Shown here: piece by piece, positions 1 to 9,476 of the stretch
Layout of the letters: the number at the start of each line of letters is the position of its first letter
Numbering within the stretch: the first letter of the stretch is position 1
Assembly: GCA_015075185.1 (NCBI GenBank)
Contig: JABTUW010000004.1
Location: 1 to 64,000, forward strand
DNA length: 64,000 bases
Source of the DNA: Anaerolineales bacterium
GTDB lineage: Bacteria; Chloroflexota; Anaerolineae; 4572-78; J111
Direction of reading: 5' to 3'
Notes under the pieces: model-generated
Told to the model about the DNA's origin: nothing
Databases searched by the model: none
Seen by the model: only the letters and a program-made list of their open reading frames with translations
Made by a program: the position numbers and the translations under genes

Positions 1-2
1 TT

Positions 3-845
3 AACGTTGTCCTGTTTGCCCTGACCGGCTTTGGCAATACAGTGTTGGAGGCATTGCTCAAGGATGTCAGGGTCAACGTAACAGCGGTTTTCACAGTTAA
101 GTACGACCACCCCTTCCCCTACTACGATGAGCAGCACCTGCTCGAGTTATGCCACGAGCGGCGGGTAACTTGTTACTCTGGCGTACAGATACGTAGCGAC
201 GAGGGTATCGCCCTTTTGCGCCAGCACGCTCCGGATCTGATTATCGTAGCCACGTTTAAGCAAATCCTGGCGCAGACTGTGCTCAGCCTGCCTCGGTTGG
301 GGGTGGTAAATCTCCATCCTTCACTGCTGCCGCGCTATCGTGGTCCCTGTCCAACCCACGCGGCTTTACTCAATGATGAGGCGGTCGCTGGCGTAACGGC
401 CCATTATGTCACCGAGAAGTTGGATGAAGGCAACATCTTGCTTCAAAGGTCAATAGCCATTAATGAAGTAGACAACGACGGCCAACTCAGGCAGAAACTG
501 GCCAGGTTGGCCGGGGAGATGACCCCCGAACTCATCGGACTGTTTGCCGGTTTTACCAAGCCGGCTGGCATGCCCCAGGACCACAGCCTGGCTACGCTGG
601 CCCCCAGGCCAACGGTCGAGGCTGGATATCTCGAGCTGGCGGCTGACATCCCCACCATCCGCAGGCAGATGAGAGCCTTCAATCCACTGCCGGGTACCAG
701 TATCCCTGTCGGAGACAGGCGAGTCGCTGTGGACAAGTTCGAACTGTTGCGGGACAGCAGAGCGGATGGGCTTTACCAAAACGACAAGTTTATCGAGCTG
801 ATTATTGACTCTCAAGCGATCAGATTGTACAAAAAGGCCATTTGA
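3..845 (+). CDS. Formyltransferase family protein (sugar N-formyltransferase-like), 5' end outside window
   Basis: This protein is related to methionyl-tRNA formyltransferase and sugar N-formyltransferases, which move a formyl group from N10-formyl-tetrahydrofolate to an amine. A GTG at 42 could start it, but the same frame is open back to base 3 and encodes a Rossmann first strand (VVLFALTGFGNTVLEALL), so the true start lies upstream of the window. Counting from the GTG, the motif VVNLHPSLLPRYRG supplies Asn90 and His92, and KLDEGNIL supplies Asp128; this is the family's catalytic Asn-His-Asp set. The gene precedes a WbqC-like gene and an RffA-type aminotransferase. I therefore infer that it formylates a 4-amino-deoxysugar rather than Met-tRNA. 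The family call is firm; the substrate is an inference. Confidence 0.82.
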   Translation, partial: NVVLFALTGFGNTVLEALLKDVRVNVTAVFTVKYDHPFPYYDEQHLLELCHERRVTCYSGVQIRSDEGIALLRQHAPDLIIVATFKQILAQTVLSLPRLGVVNLHPSLLPRYRGPCPTHAALLNDEAVAGVTAHYVTEKLDEGNILLQRSIAINEVDNDGQLRQKLARLAGEMTPELIGLFAGFTKPAGMPQDHSLATLAPRPTVEAGYLELAADIPTIRRQMRAFNPLPGTSIPVGDRRVAVDKFELLRDSRADGLYQNDKFIELIIDSQAIRLYKKAI

Positions 846-891
846 TGGGGTGTTGGTCAGAAGGTAATACTCTATAGAAAGGGGGTTACCG

Positions 892-1614
892 ATGAAGAAG
901 GTAGCTGTAATCCAATCGAACTACATCCCCTGGAAGGGATACTTTGATATTATTCACGACGTTGATCTGTTCATCTTCTATGATGACGTGCAATATACCA
1001 AGAATGATTGGCGCAATCGCAATAAAATTAAGACGACGCAAGGTGTACGTTGGTTGACTATTCCGGTCGGTTCTCCAGAACAAAGGTTAATCTGTGAAGT
1101 CGAATTGAATGATAATCATTGGCCCAGAAAACACTGGGCCACGATCCAGCAATCTTATTCAAAAGCACCATATTTCAGACAATACCGGGATTTTTTTGAG
1201 CGCGTTTATACCCAAACCACGTGGACCAATCTATCAGAATTGAACCAATTTCTCATCAAAACCATCAGTTCAGAGTTTTTGGGCATTAGAACTGAGTTTA
1301 GAGATTCTCGAGAATTTTGTCTTAACGGTGAGAAAGGCGATCGCCTGCTCGACTTATTGCAGCAAGCGGCGGCAACCCTGTATGTATCTGGCCCCTTGGC
1401 CAAAGATTATCTAAATGAACAAAGATTCGTAGATGCCGGAATAAAACTGGTTTACAAAGACTATTCAGGCTATCCTCCATATCCACAAACCTTTCCCCCG
1501 TTCGAGCATCAGGTGTCGGTCCTGGATATGCTCTTCAACTGCGGGCCAGAAGCGCCTCATTATATTTGGGGCTGGCGTGAAGGCGCTCAGGCGGCGCTAA
1601 AACACGATGCCTAA
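892..1614 (+). CDS. WbqC family protein
   Basis: This 240-residue protein matches the WbqC-like family, which is common in O-antigen and exopolysaccharide loci and whose exact reaction is not settled. The hallmark N-terminus is present: KKVAVIQSNYIPWKGYFDII, followed by a DD pair and a basic WRNRNKI stretch. Its length is normal for the family. The ATG follows a clear AAAGGGGG ribosome site. It sits between the formyltransferase-like gene and an RffA-type aminotransferase and overlaps the possible upstream ATG of the latter, so the three probably form one amino-sugar operon. I cannot assign a substrate. Confidence 0.86.
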   Translation: MKKVAVIQSNYIPWKGYFDIIHDVDLFIFYDDVQYTKNDWRNRNKIKTTQGVRWLTIPVGSPEQRLICEVELNDNHWPRKHWATIQQSYSKAPYFRQYRDFFERVYTQTTWTNLSELNQFLIKTISSEFLGIRTEFRDSREFCLNGEKGDRLLDLLQQAAATLYVSGPLAKDYLNEQRFVDAGIKLVYKDYSGYPPYPQTFPPFEHQVSVLDMLFNCGPEAPHYIWGWREGAQAALKHDA

Positions 1615-1627
1615 AAGGGAGCGACTT

Positions 1628-2798
1628 ATGAGCAAGAAAAACACTTACGAAATCAATTTTAACCGGCCGACAATTGTAGGCAAGGAACTATACTATATTT
1701 CACAAGCGATCCATGAGGGCTATTCCGCCGGCGATGCTGCCTTTACCAAAAAGTGCCATGCCTACCTGGAGCAGGCGCTCAACGTGCCCCGGGTGCTGTT
1801 AACAACCTCCTGTACCCATGCCCTTGAAATGACTGCTTTGCTCCTGGAAATTCAGCCGGGCGATGAAGTGATTGTGCCGTCGTTTACCTTTGTCAGTACG
1901 GTTAACGCCTTTGTGCTGCGGGGAGCCAAACCGGTGTGTATTGATGTCCGGCCCGACACTTTAAATTTGGATGAAACCAAGCTGGAACAGCTAATCACCG
2001 AGCGCACCAGGGCCATTGTGCCGGTCCATTACGCCGGAGTGGGGTGTGAAATTGACACAATTGGAGCCATTGCAGCCAAATACAACATCCCCCTCGTCGA
2101 AGATAATGCTCACGGTTTATTTGGCAAGTATAAGGGGCGCTTTCTGGGCACTTTTGGGGCGTTCGCCACCCAGAGTTTCCACGAAACCAAGAACTTTATC
2201 TGCGGTGAGGGCGGCGCTCTCCTCATTAACGATCCTGCTTTTATTGAGCGGGCCGAAATTATCCGGGAAAAGGGCACCAACCGCAGCCGTTTCTTTCGCG
2301 GGCAGGTGAGACAAGTATACCTGGGTTGACATCGGCTCCAGCTTTCTCCCTTCAGATATTCTGGCCGCCTTCCTGTACGCCCAACTGGAAGCCCGCGACG
2401 AGATCTCAAGCCAAACGGCGGCACATCTGGCACTATTACAATGAACATCTGCAGGGGTGGGAGATCAGGGTCCAACTCCCCACCGTACCCGCCCACTGCG
2501 AGCAGTCATATCATATGTTCTATCTCCTCCCTCCCTGGAACAGCGCCAGGCTTTGATTGACCATCTGAAGGGACGCGGTATCCTCAGCGTTTTCATTACC
2601 TGCCGCTGCATCTCTCAGATATGGGGCGGAATTCGGGGAAGGCAGGGGGACTGCCCGGTGACGGAGGAGGTGAGCGACCGCCTGCTCCGTCTGCCTTTCT
2701 ATAACGACCTAATTGAAGCCGACCAGGCGCGCGTCGTGGAAGCAATTAAGAATTTGAACCGCCATCTCCTCACCTCATCTCACCACCTCTTTCTCTAA
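1628..2798 (+). pseudogene. rffA: dTDP-4-amino-4,6-dideoxygalactose transaminase (DegT/DnrJ family), multiply frameshifted
   Basis: RffA/WecE is a PLP enzyme that aminates dTDP-4-keto-6-deoxyglucose using glutamate. The first ~230 residues read cleanly and match the family closely: PGDEVIVPSFTFVSTVNAFV, VPVHYAGVGCE, and SFHETKNF with the PLP lysine. After GTNRSRFFRGQV near 2308 the protein can be followed only by switching frame about five times (near 2308, 2395, 2530, 2590 and 2650). The switches recover DKYTWVDIGSSFLPSD, a HYYNEHL stretch, FHYLPLH and the C-terminal RLLRLPFYNDL. The first break is a one-base insertion relative to the family reading. I prefer the ATG at 1628, with AAGGGAG upstream, over the ATG at 1607 inside the previous gene. 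It may be truly broken or contain consensus errors. Confidence 0.85.
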
Positions 2799-2847
2799 GT
2801 CAGGACAAGCGTTAATATGGGAAGAAATAAACCATAAGGAGGAGATC

Positions 2848-5419
2848 ATGTCTGAGACCCTAAGCCAATTTGTCCGGGTATTTTATTGGCGGCAGTAATT
2901 TCCATTATGACCTTGGCTGACACGGGGATTTCAATCGCGCAAACAGGCGACCCGATCCCTGGCTATCTTAGCCAGATCAGCTCTGCCAACCTGGTCGCCG
3001 TGGCCACCGATTTGGTGAACCTGTATGGGCCGCGCCGGGAGGATACTTTTAGCCCCTATATCCCCGACACCTGTAGCCAGCAGCACCGTTTATCCCAGAG
3101 TACCATCGAGATGTCTGCCGATTATATCAAGGCAAAGTTTGAGGCGATGGGCTACCCCTCCGCAGCCATCACAATGGAACAGTTGCCGGGTGGCGCCGGG
3201 CACAATGTGTATGTCACCAAAGTGGGCAGCGCCTATCCCAATGTTTATATCGAGTTCAGCGGCCATTATGACACGGTCCCCGGGTCCCCTGGAGGGAACG
3301 ATAATGCCTCCGGTTCCACAGCCGTGATCGAACTGGCCCGTGTTCTTAAGGATTACCCTAGCCGTTACTCGATGCGGTTTATCCTGTGGGCAGCCGAGGA
3401 ATACAGTAATCAGAGAGCGGCGGCCTTCTACGGCTCAAACTATCATGTTCAACAAGCCTTGGCTCGCGGTGAACAAATCAAAGCCGGTCTGGTCATGGAC
3501 CATATTGGTTGGCCTTACCCGTCAGACCCGTCCGGCTATTTTAATGAGGTTTCGTATAATAATGTCGCCTCTGAGGGCATCGCCGACCTGTTCAACCAGG
3601 TCAGGACGGACTATGGCATCGTCATTGGCTTTGGGAAGGACTTAGGGATTCAGAATTCGGATGAACGCTCCTATTGGAACTTTGGACAGACCGCGGTCAG
3701 CAGTGGCGGGGGATGGTTGTATTATCGTCCCAACTACCATAGCTGCGGTGATAATGTCTCCAATATCAATTTTACCAATGTCTTGCGGGTAGCGCAGCAG
3801 AATCTGGCCGTCGGCCTCAAACTCGACGCAGAAGTGATCGGGGCGACGAGTACCCCGACGAACACACCCGGCCCGGCGACGGCGACGAACACACCCGGCC
3901 CGGCGACGGCGACGAACACACCCGGCCCGGCGACTCCCACCCCGACCCCGACTGGGGCAGGCGTCCTAACCATCGGCGAGACCAATATCTTGAGTGACGA
4001 TGACTCTGGCAACGCGAATCTGCTTGTGGCCCAACAGGTTGTCTTGCCCCAAAGCGCCACCCTTCAGAGTCTGAGTTTCTACATAACGAGTGCGAGTGGG
4101 CAGTTGCGGCTGGGCCTCTACGACGATGCCGGGGGCAATCCCGGCACGCTCAGGGCACAAACCGCTGCCTTTACGCCCGTGGCCGGCTGGAATACGCAAA
4201 ATGTCGTGACGCCGGTGCTATTGCCGGCGGGGACCTACTGGTTGGCCTATCTTGCGCAGAATAACAATTTGCATTTCAGGGTTACATCAACCGGCTCAGC
4301 CCGGGGCTACAGCTACCCGTTTGGGGTAATGCCGACGACATTTTCAAGCTCGCCGATGAGCGCCTCAGCTCATTGGTCGTTGTATGCCACTTTGTTGACT
4401 GGCCCAGCCTCAACGAGCACCCCGACCAACACGCCGGTGCCATCAACGGTAACCAACACCCCAACGAACACAACGACGCCGACCAATACACCGACGAACA
4501 CGCCGGTACCGCCGACAGCTACCCCAACCAACACCGCGCTGCCAACCAATACGCCGACGGACACGCCGACGCCGACCAGCACGCCGGTGCCGCCGACAGC
4601 CACTCCGACGAACACGCCGGTGCCACCAACGGCAACCAACACCCCAACGAACACACCGACGCCGACCAACACCCGCTGCCAACCAATACGCCGACGGACA
4701 CGCCGACGCCGACCAATACACCGACCAACACGCCGGTGCCGCCGACAGCTACCTCAACCAATACCCCGTTGCCGACCAATACGCCAACCAACACGCCGAC
4801 GCCGACCAATACACCGACGCCAACCAACACACCGACTAACACGCCGGTACCGCCGACAGCCACCCCAACCAATACACCGATGCCGACGCCAACCGTATCA
4901 GGTCCTATTACCATTGGCGAGACCAACATCTTGAGCAGCGATGACTCTGGCAATGGCAATCTGCTTATTGCCCAACAGGCTGTTCTGTCTCAAAACGCCA
5001 CCCTTCAGAGTCTGAGTTTCTATGTTGCCAGCGCCAGTGGGCAACTGCGATTGGGCCTCTACGACGATGCCGGGGGCAATCCCGGCACGCTCAGAGCGCA
5101 AACGACTGCCTTTACGCCTGTAGTCGGCTGGAACACACGAAATGTCGTGACGCCGGTGCAATTACCGGCGGGGACCTATTGGTTGGCCTATCTTGCGCAG
5201 AGTAACAATCTGCATTTTAGGGTTGCGTTGACCGGCTCAGCGCGGGGTTACAGTTACTCGTTCGGAGCAATGCCGACGACATTTTCAAGCTCACCGATGA
5301 GTGCCTCAGTGCATTGGTCGCTGTATGCTACTTTGTTGAATGGCACAGCCTCAGCAAGCATGTTGCCTGCGCAGACACAAGGATCTTTAACAATCTACCT
5401 GCCTATCATTCTAAAATAG
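2848..5419 (+). CDS. Secreted M28 family peptidase with Thr/Pro linkers and two C-terminal beta-rich domains (frameshifted)
   Basis: This is a predicted secreted zinc aminopeptidase of family M28. The metal and catalytic residues are visible: His and Asp in SGHYDTVPG, Asp in GGNDNASG, the Glu pair in WAAEEY, Asp in VMDHIG and His in NYHSCGDN. A strong AAGGAGG precedes ATG 2848. Joining that start to the body, whose signal peptide includes LAAVISIMTL, needs one missing base near 2884. After the peptidase come a Thr/Pro linker, an IGETNI-type domain, a second longer linker, a second such domain and the tail IYLPIILK before the stop. A second frameshift near 4676 falls where CCC occurs instead of CCCC; the same motif is intact at 41278-41290. 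The protein is probably exported and retained at the surface or in the polymer matrix. Confidence 0.83.
3843..3963 (+). repeat. Thr/Pro linker with a 27-bp tandem repeat (three units)
   Basis: Three near-identical 27-bp units encode TNTPGPATA repeats between the M28 catalytic domain and the first IGETNI-type domain. The last unit runs into TPTPTPTG. This is an exported-protein linker. Confidence 0.8.
3964..4397 (+). repeat. IGETNI-type beta-rich domain, copy 1
   Basis: A domain of about 145 residues runs from LTIGETNILSDDDSGN to SLYATLL. The core includes LRLGLYDDAGGNPGTLRAQT, GWNTQNVVTPVLLPAGTYWL and NNLHFRV. It is followed by another Thr/Pro linker. I do not recognise a named family; the alternating hydrophobic pattern suggests a beta-sandwich that may bind carbohydrate. 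Confidence 0.75.
4402..4902 (+). repeat. Long Thr/Pro-rich linker repeats
   Basis: Degenerate 12- to 24-bp units encode TNTPTPTNTP and NTPVPPTATPT strings between the two beta-rich domains of the M28 protein. A frameshift lies inside, near 4676. Similar arrays are at 41042-41579, 43740-44113 and 44567-44993. Confidence 0.8.
4903..5338 (+). repeat. IGETNI-type beta-rich domain, copy 2
   Basis: This is the second domain copy in the M28 protein, immediately followed by the IYLPIILK tail. At DNA level it and the tail are almost identical to 41580-42098, about 36 kb away, with differences mainly in G-run lengths. Confidence 0.78.
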
Positions 5420-5448
5420 TAACTCGACTTTTGCAATGGAAATGAACA

Positions 5449-6777
5449 ATGAGAATTTGCATGATCCTCTATGATCCCCAGGAATTTGGAGGATTAGAAG
5501 AGTATGCCACCACCCTGGCTGTTGGCCTTCGGCAGCAAGGTCACCAGGTGAGTGTATTATCTACGACCTGGGTGCCCAATCACAATCAATATATGCTAAG
5601 GCTGCGCCAGAATGGAGTGACGATTGCTCAAGTGCCCAAATGGCTTTCGCGGCCTGGCTCGCATTGGCCCACCAAGGAAAAAATCCTGGCCATTTGTATG
5701 CGGGTATTGACCCCGCTGGTATACTTGCTGGCTGGCCTGGTGCTCTTGCTCAGAAGGGTTTCTTGGGAGCAATCGCTGACCAGTGCGCGCAACGGGCTGC
5801 AAGGATACTTGATGAGACAGTATATTGGACCAGACCGGCGCGAGGCACTAGGTCGCCTGTTATTGAATTGGTGGCGCTGGCGCTGGCGCCCTGATATCTT
5901 TCATATCCAGGGTTACACCAGTACGCTGCTCTTTGCCATAGAATGGGCGCATGCGCATAAAATACCGGTCGTATATGAAGAGCACCAAACCCCCGATGCC
6001 CAATTCAATTGGTGGCAAGGTTTTCAACAGAGCATCAACAAAGCCACTACGGTGGTGGCGGTGTCCGAAAAGAGCGCTGAAGCTTTGCGTGTGGTGTGTG
6101 GCGTCACCCAGCCTATCGTGGTCAGAAATCCTCTCTTGCCGGATCCAATGGCTTCAGGTTGGCATAGGAACGGTAAGCCACGGCAGGCCGATGAGCCTGT
6201 TCGAGTAACCACAGTTGCTCGCCTGGTGGTGGCCAAGGGGCTTACCTACTTACTCGAGGCCATAGCCCAGGTCAGGGCGACCTATCCGGCCACCCAATTT
6301 AGGGTGTATGGTGATGGAGTCCTCCGTGAGGAGCTGCTGGCCTATGCAGACCAGCTTGGTTTGGATGGAAAGGACATTTTTGTGGGTGCTTTCACTCGAC
6401 GAGAAGAACTTTCTCAGATCATGGCCCAGACCGATATTTTTGTGATGTCTTCCATCCTCGAAGGGCAGCCTCTGGGTATGGTTGAGGCCATGGCGTATGG
6501 CTGTCCGATTGTAGTTACCTCTGTAGGAGGAATACCAGAGTTAATTGAGGATGGCGTTAATGGTTTGTTGTGCCAGCCAGGCGATTCGGCCTGTTTGGCT
6601 CAAAAGATACGCACCCTGATAGAGGATCCTGCCCTGCGGATAAGACTAGGTCAAGCAGCCCGCCAATCTTACGAACGTGGGCCATTCCAGCCCACTGCTG
6701 TATGCCATCATTTCAACTCGATCTACCAGGAAGCACTACAACAGGAGCACCTCTCGCATGGATCTTTTCGTGGATAA
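5449..6777 (+). CDS. Glycosyltransferase family 4 protein
   Basis: This 442-residue cytoplasmic glycosyltransferase has a GT-B fold. The N-terminal acceptor half begins MRICMILYDPQEFGGLEEYA, with the usual strand plus glycine turn. The donor half carries VARLVVAKGLTYLLEAI, the nucleotide-sugar site near SSILEGQPLGMVEAMAYGCP (the EX7E motif) and GVNGLLCQPGD. A 28-base gap separates it from the peptidase gene, and its last 20 bases overlap the next GT4 gene, so the two are probably co-translated. A hydrophobic segment near residues 85-105 may associate with the membrane. Donor and acceptor sugars cannot be read from sequence. Confidence 0.9.
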   Translation: MRICMILYDPQEFGGLEEYATTLAVGLRQQGHQVSVLSTTWVPNHNQYMLRLRQNGVTIAQVPKWLSRPGSHWPTKEKILAICMRVLTPLVYLLAGLVLLLRRVSWEQSLTSARNGLQGYLMRQYIGPDRREALGRLLLNWWRWRWRPDIFHIQGYTSTLLFAIEWAHAHKIPVVYEEHQTPDAQFNWWQGFQQSINKATTVVAVSEKSAEALRVVCGVTQPIVVRNPLLPDPMASGWHRNGKPRQADEPVRVTTVARLVVAKGLTYLLEAIAQVRATYPATQFRVYGDGVLREELLAYADQLGLDGKDIFVGAFTRREELSQIMAQTDIFVMSSILEGQPLGMVEAMAYGCPIVVTSVGGIPELIEDGVNGLLCQPGDSACLAQKIRTLIEDPALRIRLGQAARQSYERGPFQPTAVCHHFNSIYQEALQQEHLSHGSFRG

Positions 6778-8104
6778 GCCCTACCAGCGGATGGACGGGG
6801 GCAAGCTTGATACCTCGTCCTCCCGTTCTCTACGAATTGCTGTTTCCCTGCCCCAACTGGAACCGCTGGCGCAAGTAATGCGTGGTAAACCGGCAGAAGC
6901 CACTTATATCATCCAACGATATATCGCAGCCGGTTTACCCGCGCACGGTCACAGCTTGACATTTGTCGGCCCGCGCAGCTTTAACGACATCGTATGTACA
7001 GATGACCCGCAGAGACCAAAACCTGCCCCTCGGACATGGTCGGCAAGTCGTTGGTTCGATCTTGCAAGTAAGGGGGCTTGGCGAGTACAGCAGTGGCTAG
7101 GTATGCCTTATTTGAACGTGTTTTCAAACTACCGCCTCTTTGATGCCTGTCTACAGTGTTTCCCAGGTCATGATTTGGTGTATGAACGGAATGGTCTATA
7201 CCGGGATGGAGTAGCCAAAGCTTGCCGTCGGCTCAAGCTGCCCTATGTGTTATACGTTGAGGCAGACGATATCCTCGAACATGATTATATGGGTAAACCG
7301 ATTACCGGATTATTGCGCTGGCGGGCAAAAGAGACGATGCGCTATAATCTGAACTCAGCCGATTGTATCATCTGCGTCTCTGGACCACTCAAGACCCATC
7401 TGATAACTACCTGGGGTGTGCCTGGGGAAAAGATTGTGGTGTTTCCCAACGTGGCTGATGTACAGCGCTTCCGGCCAGACCCGCAAGCCCGTGCTGAAAT
7501 GCGGGCCTCGCTGGGAATTACTGACCAGCCCCTGGTGCTGTTTGTGGGCGCCTTCTATGAGTGGCATGATGTCGCCACGTTGTTGGATGCCTTTGCCCAG
7601 GTATTGGCGGCGCGTCCTGAGGCTCGCCTGGTTTTGGTGGGCGAAGGGTCTCAGCGCCAGGCCATGATGGAGCGGGCGGCCGGCCTGGGCCTTACCCACG
7701 CGGTGCAGTTTACCGGCTTTATGGCCCATACCGAGATCCCTCGCCTTGTGGCTGCCGCCGATATCGCCGCAGCGCCTTACCCGCCCATGCAGCACGATTT
7801 ATGGTTGTCCCCCCTGAAGCTTTTTGAATACATGGCTTCGGGTACGGCGATTATCGCCTCAGGGGTGGGGCAAATAGCTGAAGTGATTCAGGATGGCCGC
7901 AACGGTCTGCTGGTACCACCGGGAGATGCCTTGGCCATGGCCGGGGCCTTGCAGAGGTTGATTGCTGATGCTGGCCTGCGCACCAGATTGGCCCGGCAGG
8001 CTCGGGAGGACGCTGTCCGCAAACATTCATGGGAGCATTATTTGTCGCGCCTGGAACGTCTGTTTAACGCAGTGATCGCAGGTCAGCCGGTAGACCAAAT
8101 TTGA
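6758..8104 (+). CDS. Glycosyltransferase family 4 protein
   Basis: This GT-B glycosyltransferase is about 448 residues long. I place the start at ATG 6758 because AGGAG lies nine bases upstream and the longer frame back to 6677 only overlaps the previous gene. The donor domain shows LVLFVGAFYEWHDVATLLDA, VGEGSQ, SPLKLFEYMASGTAIIAS (E at both ends of the EX7E-like site) and GRNGLLVPPGD. It overlaps the preceding GT4 by 20 bases. It probably adds one residue to the polymer repeat unit; specificity is unknown. Confidence 0.9.
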   Translation: MDLFVDKPYQRMDGGKLDTSSSRSLRIAVSLPQLEPLAQVMRGKPAEATYIIQRYIAAGLPAHGHSLTFVGPRSFNDIVCTDDPQRPKPAPRTWSASRWFDLASKGAWRVQQWLGMPYLNVFSNYRLFDACLQCFPGHDLVYERNGLYRDGVAKACRRLKLPYVLYVEADDILEHDYMGKPITGLLRWRAKETMRYNLNSADCIICVSGPLKTHLITTWGVPGEKIVVFPNVADVQRFRPDPQARAEMRASLGITDQPLVLFVGAFYEWHDVATLLDAFAQVLAARPEARLVLVGEGSQRQAMMERAAGLGLTHAVQFTGFMAHTEIPRLVAAADIAAAPYPPMQHDLWLSPLKLFEYMASGTAIIASGVGQIAEVIQDGRNGLLVPPGDALAMAGALQRLIADAGLRTRLARQAREDAVRKHSWEHYLSRLERLFNAVIAGQPVDQI

Positions 8105-8178
8105 GGTTTAGCCATTGAAAACGACAGACATTTAACATTTGTTTCTGTTTTTTGAGATAACCCTACGGAAGATGAGTT

Positions 8179-9276
8179 ATGCAACCCGGACTAGTTAGTA
8201 TAATGATGCCAGCTTACAATGCTGAAAAATATATTGAACAGGCCATTAAGAGTGTGCTTGCCCAAAGCTACAGCCGGTGGGAGTTGATCATTGTTAACGA
8301 TGGTTCTACAGATGATACCGCCGCTGTAGTGGCTCGATTTACTGATCCCCGCATCAGGGTATTTCAGCAAGTAAATAGTGGTGAGGCCGCGGCTCGCAAT
8401 AAAGCCCTGGCCCAAATGCGGGGCGAATTTTTGGCCTTTTTGGATGCCGACGACGTTTTTCTTTCTGACCACTTGGAAGTAACCATCGCTTATTTGCAGG
8501 CTCATCCGGAATGTGATGGGGTCTACACAGATGGTTACTATTGTGATTCAAACGGAACTCCGCTACAAACTCTATCAAGCCGGCGGCGCGGTCCCTTTGT
8601 GGGCCGGGTCTTTGAAGAGGTCGTCCGAGGCTCAGATGTATTTGGCCCGCCGATGTGTGTGGTCTTGCGGACCAACATCATTACGCAACATCAGTTGAAA
8701 TTCGATCCTGAGATTGTGATTGGGCCTGATTGGGACTTTTTTACGCACTATGCCGATGTGGCTCGATTTGGTTACATTGACCGTGATACCTGCCGGTATC
8801 GAGTCCATCAGACCAATATTACTGTCCTTACGGGTTTGCGGAGACGAGCTTTGGATATGGCAAAATGCCGGATAAAAGCGGTCAAAATGGAAAACTTTAA
8901 ATCTTGTTCCCTTGAGATCCGTTTGAATGTGTTTTATGATTTACTGGTCAACCTGCTCAGGGGGGCGCCAGATCAACAAACAGCTATTACCAATTGGCCG
9001 GAATTTATGGTTTTGCCCCCTGAGCAACAGGCCAGATTGCTGCGCTTGATGGCCAGCAAAGCGCTCTTATACGAGCCTGAACCTACCTATATTGGTGAAT
9101 GGCTCCGCCGGATGCGAGATTTGAATCCCAAAGACCTTTCCGGTACGGTGCTTTATACAATTTACAGGATAAATCCATCCTTTTGTAAAATTTTATTACG
9201 CGCCAAAACCGGGCATCAAGCTGACCCGTTAACTATTCCTCCCTTTGTAGATCTAAAAAAGGCACATTCCCCATAA
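8179..9276 (+). CDS. Glycosyltransferase family 2 protein
   Basis: This 365-residue inverting glycosyltransferase has a GT-A fold. It shows VSIMMPAYNAEKYIEQAI, the IIVNDGSTDDT nucleotide-binding turn and FLDADDVF, which carries the DXD metal motif. The remaining ~130 residues are a helical C-terminal extension without an obvious membrane span. It closes the first glycosyltransferase run; a 200-base gap with its own promoter-like site follows. Confidence 0.91.
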   Translation: MQPGLVSIMMPAYNAEKYIEQAIKSVLAQSYSRWELIIVNDGSTDDTAAVVARFTDPRIRVFQQVNSGEAAARNKALAQMRGEFLAFLDADDVFLSDHLEVTIAYLQAHPECDGVYTDGYYCDSNGTPLQTLSSRRRGPFVGRVFEEVVRGSDVFGPPMCVVLRTNIITQHQLKFDPEIVIGPDWDFFTHYADVARFGYIDRDTCRYRVHQTNITVLTGLRRRALDMAKCRIKAVKMENFKSCSLEIRLNVFYDLLVNLLRGAPDQQTAITNWPEFMVLPPEQQARLLRLMASKALLYEPEPTYIGEWLRRMRDLNPKDLSGTVLYTIYRINPSFCKILLRAKTGHQADPLTIPPFVDLKKAHSP

Positions 9277-9388
9277 CAATGCCTCAAATCATCTACCAAC
9301 ATTTCCGTGGTGAACGAACGGATCGTGGCTACAGGATTTAGGCTAAATATTCTCGTCTCAGGTACCTGATAAATTCCCTCTCATTGAT

Positions 9389-9444
9389 TTCTAACCATTT
9401 TCTAACTATTTTCACATTTAAATACAATTATTCTATGCTAAATT
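9389..9444 (+). promoter_or_regulatory. Phased direct-repeat box and extended -10, site A
   Basis: Three units spaced exactly 11 bp apart start at 9389 (TTCTAAC), 9400 (TTCTAAC) and 9411 (TTCAC). An extended -10, TGC-TAAATT, has its hexamer at 9439, 28 bases after the third unit starts. No good -35 is present. The layout resembles PhoB/PhoP-type activator boxes and matches sites B, C and D. It lies 33 bases upstream of the GT4 gene at 9477. Confidence 0.68.
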
Positions 9445-9476
9445 ATGGCTAGACTTGATGAGGTGGTAATTCATTT

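Noticed and set aside
4370..4959. Minus-strand open frames encoding GVLVGVGVSVGVLVG strings (also at 40930-41551, 43603-44138 and 44533-44951)
   Set aside because: They are reverse readings of the Thr/Pro repeat arrays, with no start site, signal or family match. Real coding is on the + strand.
5390..5419. LPXTG-type sortase signal in the IYLPIILK tail
   Set aside because: There is no LPXTG residue pattern and no membrane span plus basic end after it, and no sortase in the window.
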